This document shows, piece by piece, positions 53,057 through 63,264 of a DNA stretch of 64,000 nt. The position numbers and the translations under genes were made by a program. The DNA is taken from contig JAJXYY010000042.1 in assembly GCA_021780315.1 (NCBI GenBank), forward strand, positions 248,001 to 312,000. Reading direction: 5' to 3'. The DNA is from Acidobacteriota bacterium. Lineage in GTDB: Bacteria > Acidobacteriota > Terriglobia > Terriglobales > Acidobacteriaceae. Below the pieces are notes generated by a model. The model was not told where the DNA came from. It was given only the letters and a program-made list of their open reading frames with translations, and made no database searches. Within the stretch, counting starts at the first letter, position 1, and every line of letters begins with the position of its first letter.

Positions 53057-53971
53057 TCAACCTGAAACCGCCGCCAGCGCAAACCGTTCAAACGCCGCCA
53101 CCGTCCCCGATAGCTCCGTTCCAGCCAGACGCACAAAACTGAAGTCACGCAATATCTCCAGACCCTCTACCGATACCGGCCGAACCGTCCCCAACCGCAG
53201 CACCTTGCCGATCGCCCAGCGCGACACAAACCCAACCCCAAGCTCCGCCTCTACCCCCGAGATGATCGCCTCCGTCGAGTCCAGTTCCATCGCTATGTGC
53301 AACGACCGCTGCGTCAGCCCGGCGCGCTTCAACGCCCGCTCCACCACCCGCCGCGATCCCGAGCCCCGCTCACGCAGCAGCAACGGCACCGTCGTCAAAT
53401 CCTGCGGCGTAATCGCTGACTTGCGACGCGCCCACGGATGCTCCGGTCCCACAATCAAAACCATCTCGTCCTGCACCATCTTCTCCGTCTTCACATCTCG
53501 CCGCATGGCCGGTCCTTCAATAATCCCCAGAGAAATCTCTTGCTCCGCCACCGCCTCCGCAATCCGCTCCGTGTTCCCGCTCACCAGCGACAGCTTCACC
53601 TGCGGATACTGCCGCAGAAAAACCCCCAATATCCGCGGCAGAACATACTGTGCCACCGTCGTCGAAGCGCCCAGCTTCAACTCGCCCGTCACATCATGGT
53701 TCAATGACGCCAGCGCCCGCCCAGCCTGCTCCATCGTCTCCGCAGCCTGCGTCGCATACCCCAGCAGCACCCGCCCTGCCTCCGTCAACGCAATCTGGCT
53801 GCCATGCCCTTCACTGCCAGCACGATCGAACAGCCGCACTCCCGCCTCCTCCTCCAGTGCTCGAATCTGCTGACTCACCGCAGGCTGACTCAGGTGCAGC
53901 ACCTCAGCCGCCTTCCGAAAACTCATCTGCGCCGCCACCGTCCGAAACACCTTCAGCCGAAAGTTCTCCAT
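53057..53971 (-). CDS. LysR-family transcriptional regulator (YeiE/CysB-like)
   Basis: A 304-residue regulator. The HTH is FRTVAAQMSFRKAAEVLHLS with QPAVSQQIRALEEEAGVRLF, and a substrate-binding domain of periplasmic-binding type follows. It matches the YeiE/CysL group, which controls yeiH-type genes. It precedes yeiH on the same strand, so it probably regulates that gene. The MurJ gene is divergent. Confidence 0.9.
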   Translation of the reverse strand: MENFRLKVFRTVAAQMSFRKAAEVLHLSQPAVSQQIRALEEEAGVRLFDRAGSEGHGSQIALTEAGRVLLGYATQAAETMEQAGRALASLNHDVTGELKLGASTTVAQYVLPRILGVFLRQYPQVKLSLVSGNTERIAEAVAEQEISLGIIEGPAMRRDVKTEKMVQDEMVLIVGPEHPWARRKSAITPQDLTTVPLLLRERGSGSRRVVERALKRAGLTQRSLHIAMELDSTEAIISGVEAELGVGFVSRWAIGKVLRLGTVRPVSVEGLEILRDFSFVRLAGTELSGTVAAFERFALAAVSG

Positions 53972-54108
53972 ACCCCTCCGTCACAGCACCTTGTCGTAGC
54001 ACCCTGCCGCGAACCAATGCCGCCACCTGATGAGCATAAGCCAGTACGCAACCTCGCCCGATAGAATCGTACGATAGCTGCTCTGCCCACTACCCCAAGG
54101 AACAAGAC

Positions 54109-55731
54109 GTGCCATCCAGCCCCACGCCAGCGACGACTCCAGCGACAGCCCCAACCGGCCGCCGCAACCTCTTCGCCTTGCTGCGTCCGTCGCGATCGCA
54201 CAGCGCCTTCTCCGCCACCCTGCTGCTCATGCTATCGTCCTTCCTCTCGGCCGTCCTGGGCCTGCTGCGCGTCAAATACATCAACTACCGTTTCGGCGCC
54301 GGGCCCGCCACCGACGCCTACAACGCTGCCTTCGAGCTACCCGACATGCTCGCCTACTTCCTCGTCGGCGGCGTAGCCTCCATCTCGCTCGTCACCATCC
54401 TCAACCGCTATCGTGCCGACGGAGACGAAGAAGGTGGCGACCACGCCCTCTCCGTCGTACTCAATGCCATGATCCTCGTTCTCGGCGCCGCCATACTGCT
54501 CGCAGAGATCCTCGCTCCCATCTATACCCGTTATAAATTCCACGGCTTCTCCCCGGAGAACGCCGCCCTCTGCACCTCGCTCACCCGCCTCCTGCTCCCC
54601 GCGCAACTCTTCTTCTTCATCGGCGGTGTCGTCGGCTCCAAACTCCTCGTCCGCAAGATCTTCCTCTACCAGGCCATCACCCCACTCATCTACAACGCCG
54701 GTATCATCCTCGGCGCAGTCTTCCTCTCCGCACGCTTCGGCATCTACTCGCTCGCCATCGGAGTTCTGATCGGCGTTATCCTCGGCCCCGGTCTGCTCAC
54801 CGCGTTTGGTGCCGCACGCGAAGGCCTCCGCTATCGCCGCATCTTCAACCTGCGCCATCCTGCCTTTCTGGAATGGCTCCGTCTCTCGCTCCCACTCATG
54901 ATCGGCGTCTCGCTCGTCACCGCCGACAAATGGATCCTCAGCTTCTTCGCCTCCTACGACCCCGGTGGCATCTCTCGCATCACCGTCGCCAAAACCCTCT
55001 TCAATGCCCCCATGGGCATCCTCGGCCAGGCCGCTGGAGCAGCCTCCCTGCCCTTCTTCTCTTCCCTCTTCAGCCAGCACCGCTTCGCCGACTTCGCCAG
55101 CGCCGTCAATCGATCCATCTCCCGCATCTTCGCCGTCGCCCTGCTCGCCGCCGCATGGATGATCGCCCTCGCGCCCGCCATCGTCGATCTCTTTCGCGGT
55201 GGCTCCTTCCATCGCACCGACGCCGTGGAGACCGCCCAATACTTCACCATCTTTGCCATCTCCCTCGCCCTCTGGGCAGCGCAGGGCATCTACGCACGAG
55301 CCTTCTACGCCGCCGGCAACACCCTCACCCCAGCCATCGCCGGAACCATCATCACCCTGCTCTCCATCCCCATCTACCGTCTGCTCTTCCACCACATCGG
55401 GATGACCGGTCTGGCCATCGCCTCCGACCTCGGCATCCTCACCCACACCGCCACGCTGGCCCTGCTCCTGCATCGGCGCCGTCTCGTCCGCCTGTCCGGT
55501 CTGGAAGGTGGGGAATTGGCCCGCGCTCTGCTCGCGGCCACCATCAGCTTCCTCGGAGCCAGTGCCTGCATCCACTGGCTGCCCGTGCGCCATGGTCACC
55601 TCGGAGACCTGCTCACCATCACCGTCGTGTCTATCGTCTGGGCCGCGCTCTGCTGGACCGTTCTCACCCTCACAGGCTCCAAACTCCCCCAGCAGATTCG
55701 CCGCCGCTCCGCCCCCGAGCCACACAACTAA
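54109..55731 (+). CDS. murJ: MurJ-type lipid II flippase
   Basis: A 540-residue polytopic protein with about 14 helices of the MviN/MurJ family. LSSFLSAVLGLLRVKYINY is the conserved first helix, and FELPDMLAYFLVGGVASISL, TPLIYNAGIILGAV, AGAASLPFFSSLF and FYAAGNTLTPAIAG are typical. It flips the peptidoglycan precursor. GTG at 54109 follows AAGGA. The last ~20 residues are charged. The next gene starts 18 bases later. Confidence 0.9.
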   Translation: MPSSPTPATTPATAPTGRRNLFALLRPSRSHSAFSATLLLMLSSFLSAVLGLLRVKYINYRFGAGPATDAYNAAFELPDMLAYFLVGGVASISLVTILNRYRADGDEEGGDHALSVVLNAMILVLGAAILLAEILAPIYTRYKFHGFSPENAALCTSLTRLLLPAQLFFFIGGVVGSKLLVRKIFLYQAITPLIYNAGIILGAVFLSARFGIYSLAIGVLIGVILGPGLLTAFGAAREGLRYRRIFNLRHPAFLEWLRLSLPLMIGVSLVTADKWILSFFASYDPGGISRITVAKTLFNAPMGILGQAAGAASLPFFSSLFSQHRFADFASAVNRSISRIFAVALLAAAWMIALAPAIVDLFRGGSFHRTDAVETAQYFTIFAISLALWAAQGIYARAFYAAGNTLTPAIAGTIITLLSIPIYRLLFHHIGMTGLAIASDLGILTHTATLALLLHRRRLVRLSGLEGGELARALLAATISFLGASACIHWLPVRHGHLGDLLTITVVSIVWAALCWTVLTLTGSKLPQQIRRRSAPEPHN

Positions 55732-55749
55732 CCCCGCGAGACCAACGCA

Positions 55750-56292
55750 TTGACTCCTGTCGTCACCGCCGTATCCATCAGCCCTACCCACAGCTTCCGC
55801 AAGCTGCCGCAAGACTGCATCACCCTGCTCACAGGCCTCGGCATCGAAGGCGACGCCCACTGCGGCACCACCACCCAACATCGCTATCTGATCAAGAAGG
55901 ACCCCACCCGGCCAAACCTCTGCCAGGTTCACCTCATCGCCGCCGAGCTACACCACCAGCTAAACGCCGCAGGTTTCCACCTTACCCCAGGAGCCATGGG
56001 AGAAAACATCACCACCCGTGGAATCGATCTGCTCGCACTGCCCACCGACACCCTGATCTACATCGGCGAAACCACCGTGCTCGCCGTCACCGGCCTGCGC
56101 GATCCCTGCGCACAACTCAACCGGTGCGCACCCGGCCTCATGAACGCAGTCCTCGACCGCCATCCAGACGGCTCACTCATCCGCAAAGCGGGCATCATGG
56201 CTGTCGTGCGCCAGGGAGGCATCGTCCGCGCAGGAGACTCGCTCCGCGTCGAACTCCCGCCACCACCCTACACTCCGCTGCAGCCCGTCTGA
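55750..56292 (+). CDS. MOSC-domain protein
   Basis: A 180-residue MOSC domain. GIEGDAHCGTTTQHR, PGAMGENITTRGIDL, and LRDPCAQLN with the conserved Cys match the molybdenum-cofactor-sulfurase C-terminal fold. It may move sulfur or bind Moco. The start is TTG at 55750, because homology begins there. It is 18 bases behind murJ and probably reads through from it. Confidence 0.88.
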   Translation: MTPVVTAVSISPTHSFRKLPQDCITLLTGLGIEGDAHCGTTTQHRYLIKKDPTRPNLCQVHLIAAELHHQLNAAGFHLTPGAMGENITTRGIDLLALPTDTLIYIGETTVLAVTGLRDPCAQLNRCAPGLMNAVLDRHPDGSLIRKAGIMAVVRQGGIVRAGDSLRVELPPPPYTPLQPV

Positions 56293-56312
56293 CTGCCGTT
56301 CAAGGCAGCAAC

Positions 56313-56528
56313 TTACTTGGCGTCTTCGTACTCTTCGTTCCACGCCGCCTGAATCGCCTCCAGAATGCCCTCGTTCGACTTCGCCGGATTCCCCACAAAC
56401 CCCGGCAACTCCGTTACATACCGATGCAAATCAGTAAAGCGAACCGTGTACGGCTCAATCTCCGGATACTTCTCCTGCAGTTGAATCCCGATCTCTTCGC
56501 TGTCAGTCCAATCAATCTCACGCGGCAT
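56313..56528 (-). CDS. iscX: Fe-S assembly protein IscX
   Basis: A 71-residue acidic protein with REIDWTDSEEIGIQLQEKYP, TVRFTDLHRYVTELPGF and EGILEAIQAAWNEEY, all IscX hallmarks. It modulates IscS. ATG at 56528 follows AGAGAG; upstream codons in the open frame are ignored. It is the last gene of the hscA-fdx-iscX stretch. Confidence 0.94.
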   Translation of the reverse strand: MPREIDWTDSEEIGIQLQEKYPEIEPYTVRFTDLHRYVTELPGFVGNPAKSNEGILEAIQAAWNEEYEDAK

Positions 56529-56590
56529 AACTTCTCTCTTTCTTATCAATGTTTCCAGTCCCGGCAACCTGCCCAGTCAGCCCCGGCAGC

Positions 56591-57025
56591 CTACGCACCA
56601 GGCCCATGCGCAGGCTTACCCTCCTGCACATAGTTGCGGTTCCACTTCGGAATCTCCACCACATACGTCCCCGGCTTTTCAATCACTGCCTGGCAACCCA
56701 ACCGCGAGTTCAACTGCACATCCGCAGCAGTCTCCATCCGATCCAGCTCCAGATCCTCCGGCTCGCTGATCCCCTGCGCTCCCTCCTTCACATGCAGGTG
56801 GCAAGTCGTGCACGCACACACACCACCACACGCATGATCCAGAAAAATATCGTAGTTCTCAGCTACATCCAGAAACGACATCGGCAAGCCATGCCCCTCA
56901 TACGGCAGCGAGTCGAACGGAAACTCCACCGTCCGGCCTTCCGGCAAAAATGTCACCCGAACCATCCCCTCGCCCGCAGGCTTGGACGTATCTACCACTT
57001 CAGCGCTTATCTTCGTATCCGACAT
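56591..57025 (-). CDS. fdx: ISC-type [2Fe-2S] ferredoxin
   Basis: A 144-residue ferredoxin of adrenodoxin type. The cluster Cys are in HACGGVCACTTCHL and RLGCQAV, the standard C-x5-C-x2-C...C spacing. It gives electrons to cluster assembly. ATG at 57025 follows GAGAGA. The first ~15 residues are longer than E. coli Fdx. It lies 43 bases after hscA. Confidence 0.93.
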   Translation of the reverse strand: MSDTKISAEVVDTSKPAGEGMVRVTFLPEGRTVEFPFDSLPYEGHGLPMSFLDVAENYDIFLDHACGGVCACTTCHLHVKEGAQGISEPEDLELDRMETAADVQLNSRLGCQAVIEKPGTYVVEIPKWNRNYVQEGKPAHGPGA

Positions 57026-57068
57026 AATCTCTCTCATTCGCTTTCTATTGGCCACAGCCAGTTATCTA

Positions 57069-59033
57069 CTATGCTTTGGAGTCGCTGCTCCCACGCGCCG
57101 AATCATCAATCTGAGCCTTTGCAAACGGATGCGGCGCAGTCGGTCCCGTACCCATGCTCTCACCTGCGGAATCCATCGTCTTACCCTTCATCGCTCCTGA
57201 AACCGCAGTGTCCATCATCAACTCCGCAAACCGCCGCGTCGCCTTGTCCAGCACCTCGATCGACTGCCGAATCGCCTTGTAATCGCTGCCCATCACCGCG
57301 GCCTTCACGCCGCCAACGCCTTGCTCGATCGTCGCCATCTCCTCCGCCGAAAGCATCTCCCACGCCGCATGCGACTTGCCCTTCGCCACCGCCGACAGAA
57401 TCGTATCCGCCTCGTTCTTCGCCTCAATCACCTGCCGCTCGCGAATATCCTCCTCCGCATGGTCAAACGACGCCAGAATCATCGTCTCCACCTGCTCATC
57501 GCTCAGCCCGTACGTCGGCTTCACCTCCACCTCAGCCTCTTTACCGCTGCGCTGCTCCCGCGCCGACACATGCAGAATCCCATTCGCATCAATCAGAAAC
57601 TTCACCTCAATCCGCGGCAGACCCGCCATCATCGGCGGAATCCCCTTCAGATCGAATCGCGCCAGCGAGCGACAGTCCTTCGCCAACTCTCGCTCCCCCT
57701 GCACCACGTGGATCGCCACATTCGTCTGGCCATCCACCCCGGTCGTAAAGTGCTCCGTCGCACTCGCCGGTATCGTCGAGTTGCGTTGAATGATCTTCGC
57801 AACTACCCCACCCAGCGCCTCAATCCCCAGAGACAACGGCGTCACATCCAGCAGCAACAGGTCTTCCGTCACCACCGACCCGCCGGAAAGTATCTGCGCC
57901 TGCACCGCCGCACCCAGCGCAACTACCTCATCCGGATTCAACTCCGTATGCGGCTTCTTGCCCCGCGCACTCAGCCCAAACACCTCATCCACCAGTGTCC
58001 GCACCGCCGGAATCCGAGTCGACCCACCTACCAGCACCACCTCGTCAATCTGCTCCGCATCCAGGCCCGCATCTTTCAGCGCCTGCCGGCAAGGCGCCGC
58101 CGTCCGGGCAATCACCCCGGCAACCAACTGCTCAAACTGCACCCGCGAAATCTCCCGCAGGTATCGCTTCCCGCTCGGCAACAGCACGTCCAGCGTAGCC
58201 ACATCCGCACTCGACAGCAGTATCTTGGCATCAATCACCGCCTTCCGCACCGCCTGCACCGCATCGCCATCGCACCGAACATCCTCGCCCAGATCGCCCG
58301 CAATATCGTCCAGCGCAATCGCAATCAACAGATTGTCAATATCATCGCCGCCCAAATGTGTATCGCCGCCAGTTGCAATTACCTCGAAGATCCCTTCATG
58401 CAACTTCAGGATCGAGATATCGAACGTCCCGCCGCCAAAGTCGTACACCGCGATCACGCCATCGCGCTGCTTATCCAGCCCATATGCCAACGCGGCCGCC
58501 GTCGGCTCATTCACCAGCCGCAAAACCTCCAGCCCCGCAATACGGCCCGCGTCCTTCGTCGCCTGTCGCTGCGCATCGTTGAAGTACGCCGGAACCGTAA
58601 TCACCGCCTTCGTCACCGGCGCACCAAAGAACCGTTCCGCATTCTTCTTCAACTGCAACAGCACATACGCGGAAATCTCCGGAGGCGTCAGCATCAGGCC
58701 GCCAACGCTCAACCGCAACGCCTCACCCGGCTGCAAACCCTCCGCCAGCTTGAACGGAAACAGCTTCAACTCGTCCTGCACATCCGCAATGTCGCGCCCC
58801 ATCAGCCGCTTGGCGGAGTACACCGCGCTCGCCGAGTCCGCCAGCAGCGTACCCCGCGCAGCATTCCCCACCACCACCCCGTCATCCGTCATCGCCACCA
58901 CCGACGGAACCAGCCGCTCGCCATCTTCGCCAGGAATCACCACCGGCGTATCGCCCTCCCCCGTCGTCTCCATGTACGCCACCAGGGAGTTCGTCGTTCC
59001 CAAATCGATCCCTACCACCCGCTCATCCGCCAT
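57069..59033 (-). CDS. hscA: Fe-S assembly Hsp70 chaperone HscA
   Basis: A 654-residue Hsp70. VVGIDLGTTNSLVAYME, VITVPAYFNDAQRQATKDAG, YDFGGGTFDISILKL, GGDTHLGGDDID and VLVGGSTRIPAVR are the ATPase motifs. The substrate domain follows, shorter at the C-terminus than DnaK and without its lid repeats. GAGG precedes ATG by six bases. It works with HscB on IscU. It is separated from hscB by dinB on the opposite strand. Confidence 0.93.
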   Translation of the reverse strand: MADERVVGIDLGTTNSLVAYMETTGEGDTPVVIPGEDGERLVPSVVAMTDDGVVVGNAARGTLLADSASAVYSAKRLMGRDIADVQDELKLFPFKLAEGLQPGEALRLSVGGLMLTPPEISAYVLLQLKKNAERFFGAPVTKAVITVPAYFNDAQRQATKDAGRIAGLEVLRLVNEPTAAALAYGLDKQRDGVIAVYDFGGGTFDISILKLHEGIFEVIATGGDTHLGGDDIDNLLIAIALDDIAGDLGEDVRCDGDAVQAVRKAVIDAKILLSSADVATLDVLLPSGKRYLREISRVQFEQLVAGVIARTAAPCRQALKDAGLDAEQIDEVVLVGGSTRIPAVRTLVDEVFGLSARGKKPHTELNPDEVVALGAAVQAQILSGGSVVTEDLLLLDVTPLSLGIEALGGVVAKIIQRNSTIPASATEHFTTGVDGQTNVAIHVVQGERELAKDCRSLARFDLKGIPPMMAGLPRIEVKFLIDANGILHVSAREQRSGKEAEVEVKPTYGLSDEQVETMILASFDHAEEDIRERQVIEAKNEADTILSAVAKGKSHAAWEMLSAEEMATIEQGVGGVKAAVMGSDYKAIRQSIEVLDKATRRFAELMMDTAVSGAMKGKTMDSAGESMGTGPTAPHPFAKAQIDDSARGSSDSKA

Positions 59034-59229
59034 AAATCCTCAATCTCTCTGCTCCGCAAACTCCCAATCCAGACACCGGATCAGGCCTGCACGCTATCGT
59101 CTTCTGTCGTATTAACTCAGCACTTCTATTGTCCTACAACCCGTTCCTGCCAACCTCGCTACAACCCACTTCCCCAACACCCGCACTCCGCCGGAGACGA
59201 GCCCGTATACGCCGTGATACCGTCTCTCC

Positions 59230-59715
59230 ATGGACATCAACCCCTACGCAAAATACCTTGCCGGGCAAGACCCTCTCCTCGTACTCGCTTCCACCGCGCC
59301 TGCCCTGCACGCTCTAACGGAAGACCTCTCAACCCAGCAAATCGAACTGCCTTCCGCCCCCGGGAAGTGGAACATCCGCGAGATCCTCGCCCACCTTGCC
59401 GACTGCGAACTCGTCTTCTGCTTCCGTCTCCGCCAAACCCTCGCCGAAGACCATGCAACCTTACAGCCCTTCGATCAGGGATTGTGGGCTGAGCGGTACG
59501 CAGCCTACGACTTCGCCTCCGCTATGGCACTCTTTCAGGCAGCAAGAAACTGGAATCTCAAACTCCTCACCACCGTCACCGCCGCCGATCACCAACGCCC
59601 GGTCACTCACCCCGAACGCGGCACCATGACCTTCTGGACCATCGTCGAAACCATCGCCGGACACGACATCAATCACCTGCAGCAGATCGAAAAGATCGTC
59701 GCAGCCATTCGCTAA
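59230..59715 (+). CDS. DinB-family four-helix protein
   Basis: A 161-residue DinB/YfiT-type four-helix bundle. APGKWNIREILAHLADCELV and HDINHLQQIEKIV provide the first and last metal-binding His, and RLRQTLAEDHATLQPFDQG lies between. Family members include thiol-dependent transferases and metal-dependent hydrolases. It is the only plus-strand gene inside the isc cluster, with 195 bases before it. Its function with ISC is doubtful. Confidence 0.88.
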   Translation: MDINPYAKYLAGQDPLLVLASTAPALHALTEDLSTQQIELPSAPGKWNIREILAHLADCELVFCFRLRQTLAEDHATLQPFDQGLWAERYAAYDFASAMALFQAARNWNLKLLTTVTAADHQRPVTHPERGTMTFWTIVETIAGHDINHLQQIEKIVAAIR

Positions 59716-59721
59716 CCAGCC

Positions 59722-60333
59722 CTAAACTCCCAGCGCCTCATTCACGTCACGCACCAGATTCCGCAGGTAGCTGCGCTTGTTCAGCAGCGCCACCATCGCG
59801 TCTTTGGTGGCCTCCCGCAGCCCAGGATCTTCTGCTTCGACTGCCGCGTCCCAGTCCGCCCACAGCCGTTCCAACTCCGCCTGCGTCTCCAACATCTTTG
59901 CGTCAAACGCATCCTTCGCCGTCATCAGATCCCGCCGCAGTTCCGGCTCATCCTCCCCCATCTGCTTCGCCGCACGCATCTCGGCCAACTGCATGTTCAG
60001 CTCGAAGACCTCTTCCAGCAACTCCGGCGGCACAATCTGTTTCTTCTCCGTCCCGCTGGCCCGCGCAGCTTCCGTAGCGGACTTCGACTGCTCCTCCAGC
60101 TCCACGCCTTCCTGCGTCAGCAGATACTGCGTCCGCGCAATCGGGTCTTTCAACGTGCGGTACGCGTCGTTGAGCAGCGACGACTGCGCCAGCGCAGCCT
60201 CCTGTTCCGCAACAGGCTTCGATGCAAAACGATCTGGATGCAGCTTCCGGCTCAGCGAGTAAAACTGCTTCTCCAGCGCAGGAACATCGATCGTTAGCTT
60301 CCGCGGTAGAGAAAAAAACTCAAAGTAATTCAT
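59722..60333 (-). CDS. hscB: Fe-S co-chaperone HscB
   Basis: A 203-residue J-domain protein. MNYFEFFSLPRKLTID and the HPD motif in RKLHPDRFASKP stimulate HscA. SSLLNDAYRTLKDPIARTQY and the C-terminal helical domain bind IscU. ATG at 60333 gives the canonical start; a GTG at 60354 (seven residues longer) cannot be excluded. It lies 26 bases after iscA on the same strand. Confidence 0.92.
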   Translation of the reverse strand: MNYFEFFSLPRKLTIDVPALEKQFYSLSRKLHPDRFASKPVAEQEAALAQSSLLNDAYRTLKDPIARTQYLLTQEGVELEEQSKSATEAARASGTEKKQIVPPELLEEVFELNMQLAEMRAAKQMGEDEPELRRDLMTAKDAFDAKMLETQAELERLWADWDAAVEAEDPGLREATKDAMVALLNKRSYLRNLVRDVNEALGV

Positions 60334-60359
60334 AAGGTGGCGATCCGCAGACACTCAGA

Positions 60360-60827
60360 CTAAGACGAAAAACTCGATCCGCAGCCACAGCTCTTGGTCG
60401 AATTCGGGTTGATAAAGTTGAAACCCTGCCGCATCAGAGTCTCTTCAAAGTCCAGGACCATGCCGGTCAGATAGATAAAGCTCTTCGGGTCCACGAAGAT
60501 TCGCACCGGCTGCTCCAATCCATCGTCGAACATAAAAGTCCGGTCACGCTCACGCGCCTTCGAATCGAACCGAATGTTGTAGCTCAGCCCCGAGCAGCCA
60601 CCGCCCTGGATACCCAGGCGCAGCCCCCCCTCAGCCGGCGAAACATTCTCCTTCGCCATCGCCACACGAATTCGCTTCAACGCCTTCGGAGTCAGACGTA
60701 TCCCCTTCACCGCAGCCTCTGCAGAAATCCCTTCCGGGATCAGCAGCGTTACGCCTGCCAGCGGATCAGGCGCGCTCGCCGCTGGAGGTGGTGGGGTTCC
60801 GGTACTCAGCTGAACAGTTGCCATCAT
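60360..60827 (-). CDS. iscA: A-type Fe-S carrier IscA
   Basis: A 155-residue protein of the HesB/IscA family. The three Cys are in QGGGCSGLSY and SCGCGSSF. It is about 45 residues longer at the N-terminus (Pro/Ala-rich) than E. coli IscA. It carries or delivers clusters. Two tandem ATG codons occur; AAAGG is three bases from the first and six from the second, at 60824. It is 102 bases after iscU. Confidence 0.9.
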   Translation of the reverse strand: MMATVQLSTGTPPPPAASAPDPLAGVTLLIPEGISAEAAVKGIRLTPKALKRIRVAMAKENVSPAEGGLRLGIQGGGCSGLSYNIRFDSKARERDRTFMFDDGLEQPVRIFVDPKSFIYLTGMVLDFEETLMRQGFNFINPNSTKSCGCGSSFSS

Positions 60828-60929
60828 CTACCTTTGTACGTTTCTGCTCGCAGCGCCATCACAGCCTGCGGCATGGAAACGTGGCGAACACACAGCAACA
60901 CCGTGCCCCCGCCACCTCGCCATTCAAAC

Positions 60930-61349
60930 TTAGTGAGCAGCTACCGCGGCGCCTTCCGTCTCGGCAACATTGTTCTTCTTCTTCCAGTCGCCAATCGCAG
61001 CACGGATGGCATCTTCGGCAAGAACCGAGCAGTGAATCTTCACCGGAGGCAGCGCCAGCTCCTTCACAATGTCCGTGTTGGTGATCGCAAGCGCTTCCGA
61101 TATCGTCTTGCCCTTCACCCACTCCGTCGCCAGCGAACTGGAAGCAATCGCTGAACCGCAGCCGAACGTCTTGAACTTCGCATCTTCAATCACGTTCGTC
61201 TCAGGATTCACACGGATCTGCAGACGCATCACGTCACCACACTCCGGTGCACCAACCAGACCAGTGCCAACTTCGGTGGAGGACTTGTCGAGCGTTCCGA
61301 CGTTGCGGGGATTTTCGTAGTGGTCTACTACCTTATCGCTGTATGCCAT
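60930..61349 (-). CDS. iscU: Fe-S scaffold protein IscU
   Basis: A 139-residue scaffold with Cys in APECGDVMRLQ, FGCGSAIASSS and KIHCSVLAEDA. The LPPVKIHC stretch carries the HscA recognition site (LPPVK). Clusters from IscS sulfur are built here. ATG at 61349 follows AAGGAG by eight bases; longer upstream frame is ignored. It lies 83 bases after iscS. Confidence 0.96.
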   Translation of the reverse strand: MAYSDKVVDHYENPRNVGTLDKSSTEVGTGLVGAPECGDVMRLQIRVNPETNVIEDAKFKTFGCGSAIASSSLATEWVKGKTISEALAITNTDIVKELALPPVKIHCSVLAEDAIRAAIGDWKKKNNVAETEGAAVAAH

Positions 61350-61432
61350 GTCGTTTCTCCTTGAAACTAAATTTGTAACCAAATCTGTTCGGACTTCGGA
61401 TAGCACGTCGTCCAATGCAACCTGCGAAAAAC

Positions 61433-62725
61433 TTAGTGCGCTGCCCACTCAATCTTGGTCAGGTCAATCCCTTCCTTCACCATCTCGTACAGCGGGCTCA
61501 ACTCACGCAGCTTCAACACCACGTCGATCAGCTTGTCCGACACATAGTCGACTTCAGCCTTGTTGTTGAAGCGCCCCAGACCGAACCGGATCGACGAATG
61601 TGCAACCTCATCACCCAGACCCAGCGCCTTCAGCACGTAGCTTGGCTCCAGAGTGGCCGACGTACACGCGGAACCCGAACTCACCGCAATATCGTTGATG
61701 CCCATCAGCAGCGACTCGCCTTCGACATACACAAAGCTCATGTTCAGGTTGCCCGGCAGGTGGTGTTCCATCGTGCCGTTCACCTGCACATAGTCCAGCG
61801 CGGCTTCCAGCTTGGCCTTCAGGTAGTCCCGCAACTCCGCTTCACGCTTGCCCTCGGCTTCCATCTCGTTCATGCAGATCTCAGCCGCTGCACCCAGTCC
61901 AACAATCCCCGGGACATTCAACGTGCCGCTGCGCATACCGCGCTCGTGGCCACCACCGTTGATCTGCTCCGAGATCTGCACCCGCGGATTGCGACGGCGC
62001 ACATACAGCGCGCCAACACCCTTTGGCCCGTAGATCTTGTGCGCTGTCAGCGACAGAACATCGATGTTGTCCTTCTGCACATCCACCGGAATCTTGCCCA
62101 CCGCCTGCACCGCATCCGTGTGGAACAGGATGCCCTTCGCGTGGCACAGCTTGCCAATCTCGGCAATCGGCTGGATCACGCCAATCTCGTTGTTCGCATA
62201 CATGATCGTCACCAGAATGGTCTTGTCTGGACCCTCCGTCACCATCGCCTCTTCCAGCTCCTTCAGCGAGATCAGTCCATCCGGCTGCGGCTGCAGGTAG
62301 GTCACACGGTAACCCTGCTTCTCCAGCTTCTTGCAGGTATCCAGAACCGCCTTGTGCTCCGTCGCCTGGGTGATGATGTGGTTGCCACGCTCACGGTACA
62401 TCTCGGCAATCCCCTTGATCGCAAGGTTGTTGGACTCCGTTGCGCCACTGGTAAAGATGATCTCCTTGGCCGTGGCGCCAATCAGCTTCGCCACCTGCTC
62501 CCGAGCCTTCTCCACCGCCTGCTCCGCCTCCCAGCCAAAGGCATGGTTGCGGCTGGCAGCATTACCAAACTTCGTGCCAAAGTACGGCAGCATCACCTCC
62601 AGAACCCGAGGGTCCATCGGCGTCGTGGCATGGTTGTCCATATAGATCGGCAGATGTACACCCTCCGGCAGCGGCGTGGCCGACTCGGTGACAACCACTC
62701 CGTTGTTGCTCATCTCATTGCTCAT
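61433..62725 (-). CDS. iscS: Cysteine desulfurase IscS
   Basis: A 430-residue PLP enzyme that takes sulfur from cysteine. [47 protein letters not shown] with the PLP Lys and [17 protein letters not shown] with the persulfide Cys match IscS. The N-terminus is ~25 residues longer than in E. coli. AGGAG precedes ATG. It lies 59 bases after iscR. Confidence 0.96.
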   Translation of the reverse strand: MSNEMSNNGVVVTESATPLPEGVHLPIYMDNHATTPMDPRVLEVMLPYFGTKFGNAASRNHAFGWEAEQAVEKAREQVAKLIGATAKEIIFTSGATESNNLAIKGIAEMYRERGNHIITQATEHKAVLDTCKKLEKQGYRVTYLQPQPDGLISLKELEEAMVTEGPDKTILVTIMYANNEIGVIQPIAEIGKLCHAKGILFHTDAVQAVGKIPVDVQKDNIDVLSLTAHKIYGPKGVGALYVRRRNPRVQISEQINGGGHERGMRSGTLNVPGIVGLGAAAEICMNEMEAEGKREAELRDYLKAKLEAALDYVQVNGTMEHHLPGNLNMSFVYVEGESLLMGINDIAVSSGSACTSATLEPSYVLKALGLGDEVAHSSIRFGLGRFNNKAEVDYVSDKLIDVVLKLRELSPLYEMVKEGIDLTKIEWAAH

Positions 62726-62784
62726 TGTCTTCTGCTCCTGAACTTGTTGTGGCTGTTGTGCCGTGCTGCGTTTCGTCGTTCCTG

Positions 62785-63264
62785 CTAAACCGCGATACTG
62801 ACCAGACCGCCACCCACCGGCGCATCCGCCCCAGAGTGCGCGGCATCCACCGGCTCAATCAGATCTGAGATACGGATACCGCTCAGCAAATCCTTGATGC
62901 TGTCGTTCACCTTGCGTAGTGGTTCTTTGATGGTGCAATGCCCTGCCAGGTCGCAGGTTCCGTGAATCGTGATGCAACTGGTAATAAAAAGTGGCCCGTC
63001 GATCGCCCGAATCACCTCAAACGCCGTAATCTCGCTCGACGGCCGCGCCAGCGCATAACCGCCGTTCGTTCCGGCGTGCGATACCAACAGCCCTGCCTTC
63101 GCCAACGTCTGCAGAATCTTGGCCAGCAACTGAGGAGGAATGTGGTACGCCTCCGCAATGTCCTTTGCACTCTGAGCCTTGCCCTCGGCATGGAACGCCG
63201 ACTGCTCCGCCAGATATTTCAGAGCCATCAGGCCATAGTCCGCTTTTTTGGTCAGGCGTAGCAT
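62785..63264 (-). CDS. iscR: Rrf2-type regulator IscR
   Basis: A 159-residue Fe-S-sensing repressor. [20 protein letters not shown] is the winged-helix start, and [18 protein letters not shown] follows. The cluster ligands [19 protein letters not shown] have spacing C-x6-C-x5-C, one residue longer than E. coli in the first gap. ATG at 63264 is used; GTG 63273 adds three residues. It probably represses the isc operon from its own promoter. Confidence 0.93.
   Translation of the reverse strand: MLRLTKKADYGLMALKYLAEQSAFHAEGKAQSAKDIAEAYHIPPQLLAKILQTLAKAGLLVSHAGTNGGYALARPSSEITAFEVIRAIDGPLFITSCITIHGTCDLAGHCTIKEPLRKVNDSIKDLLSGIRISDLIEPVDAAHSGADAPVGGGLVSIAV

Noticed and set aside
54337..55932. 531-codon minus-strand frame over murJ
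   Set aside because: Same codon-bias shadow; the plus-strand product is a standard MurJ protein.
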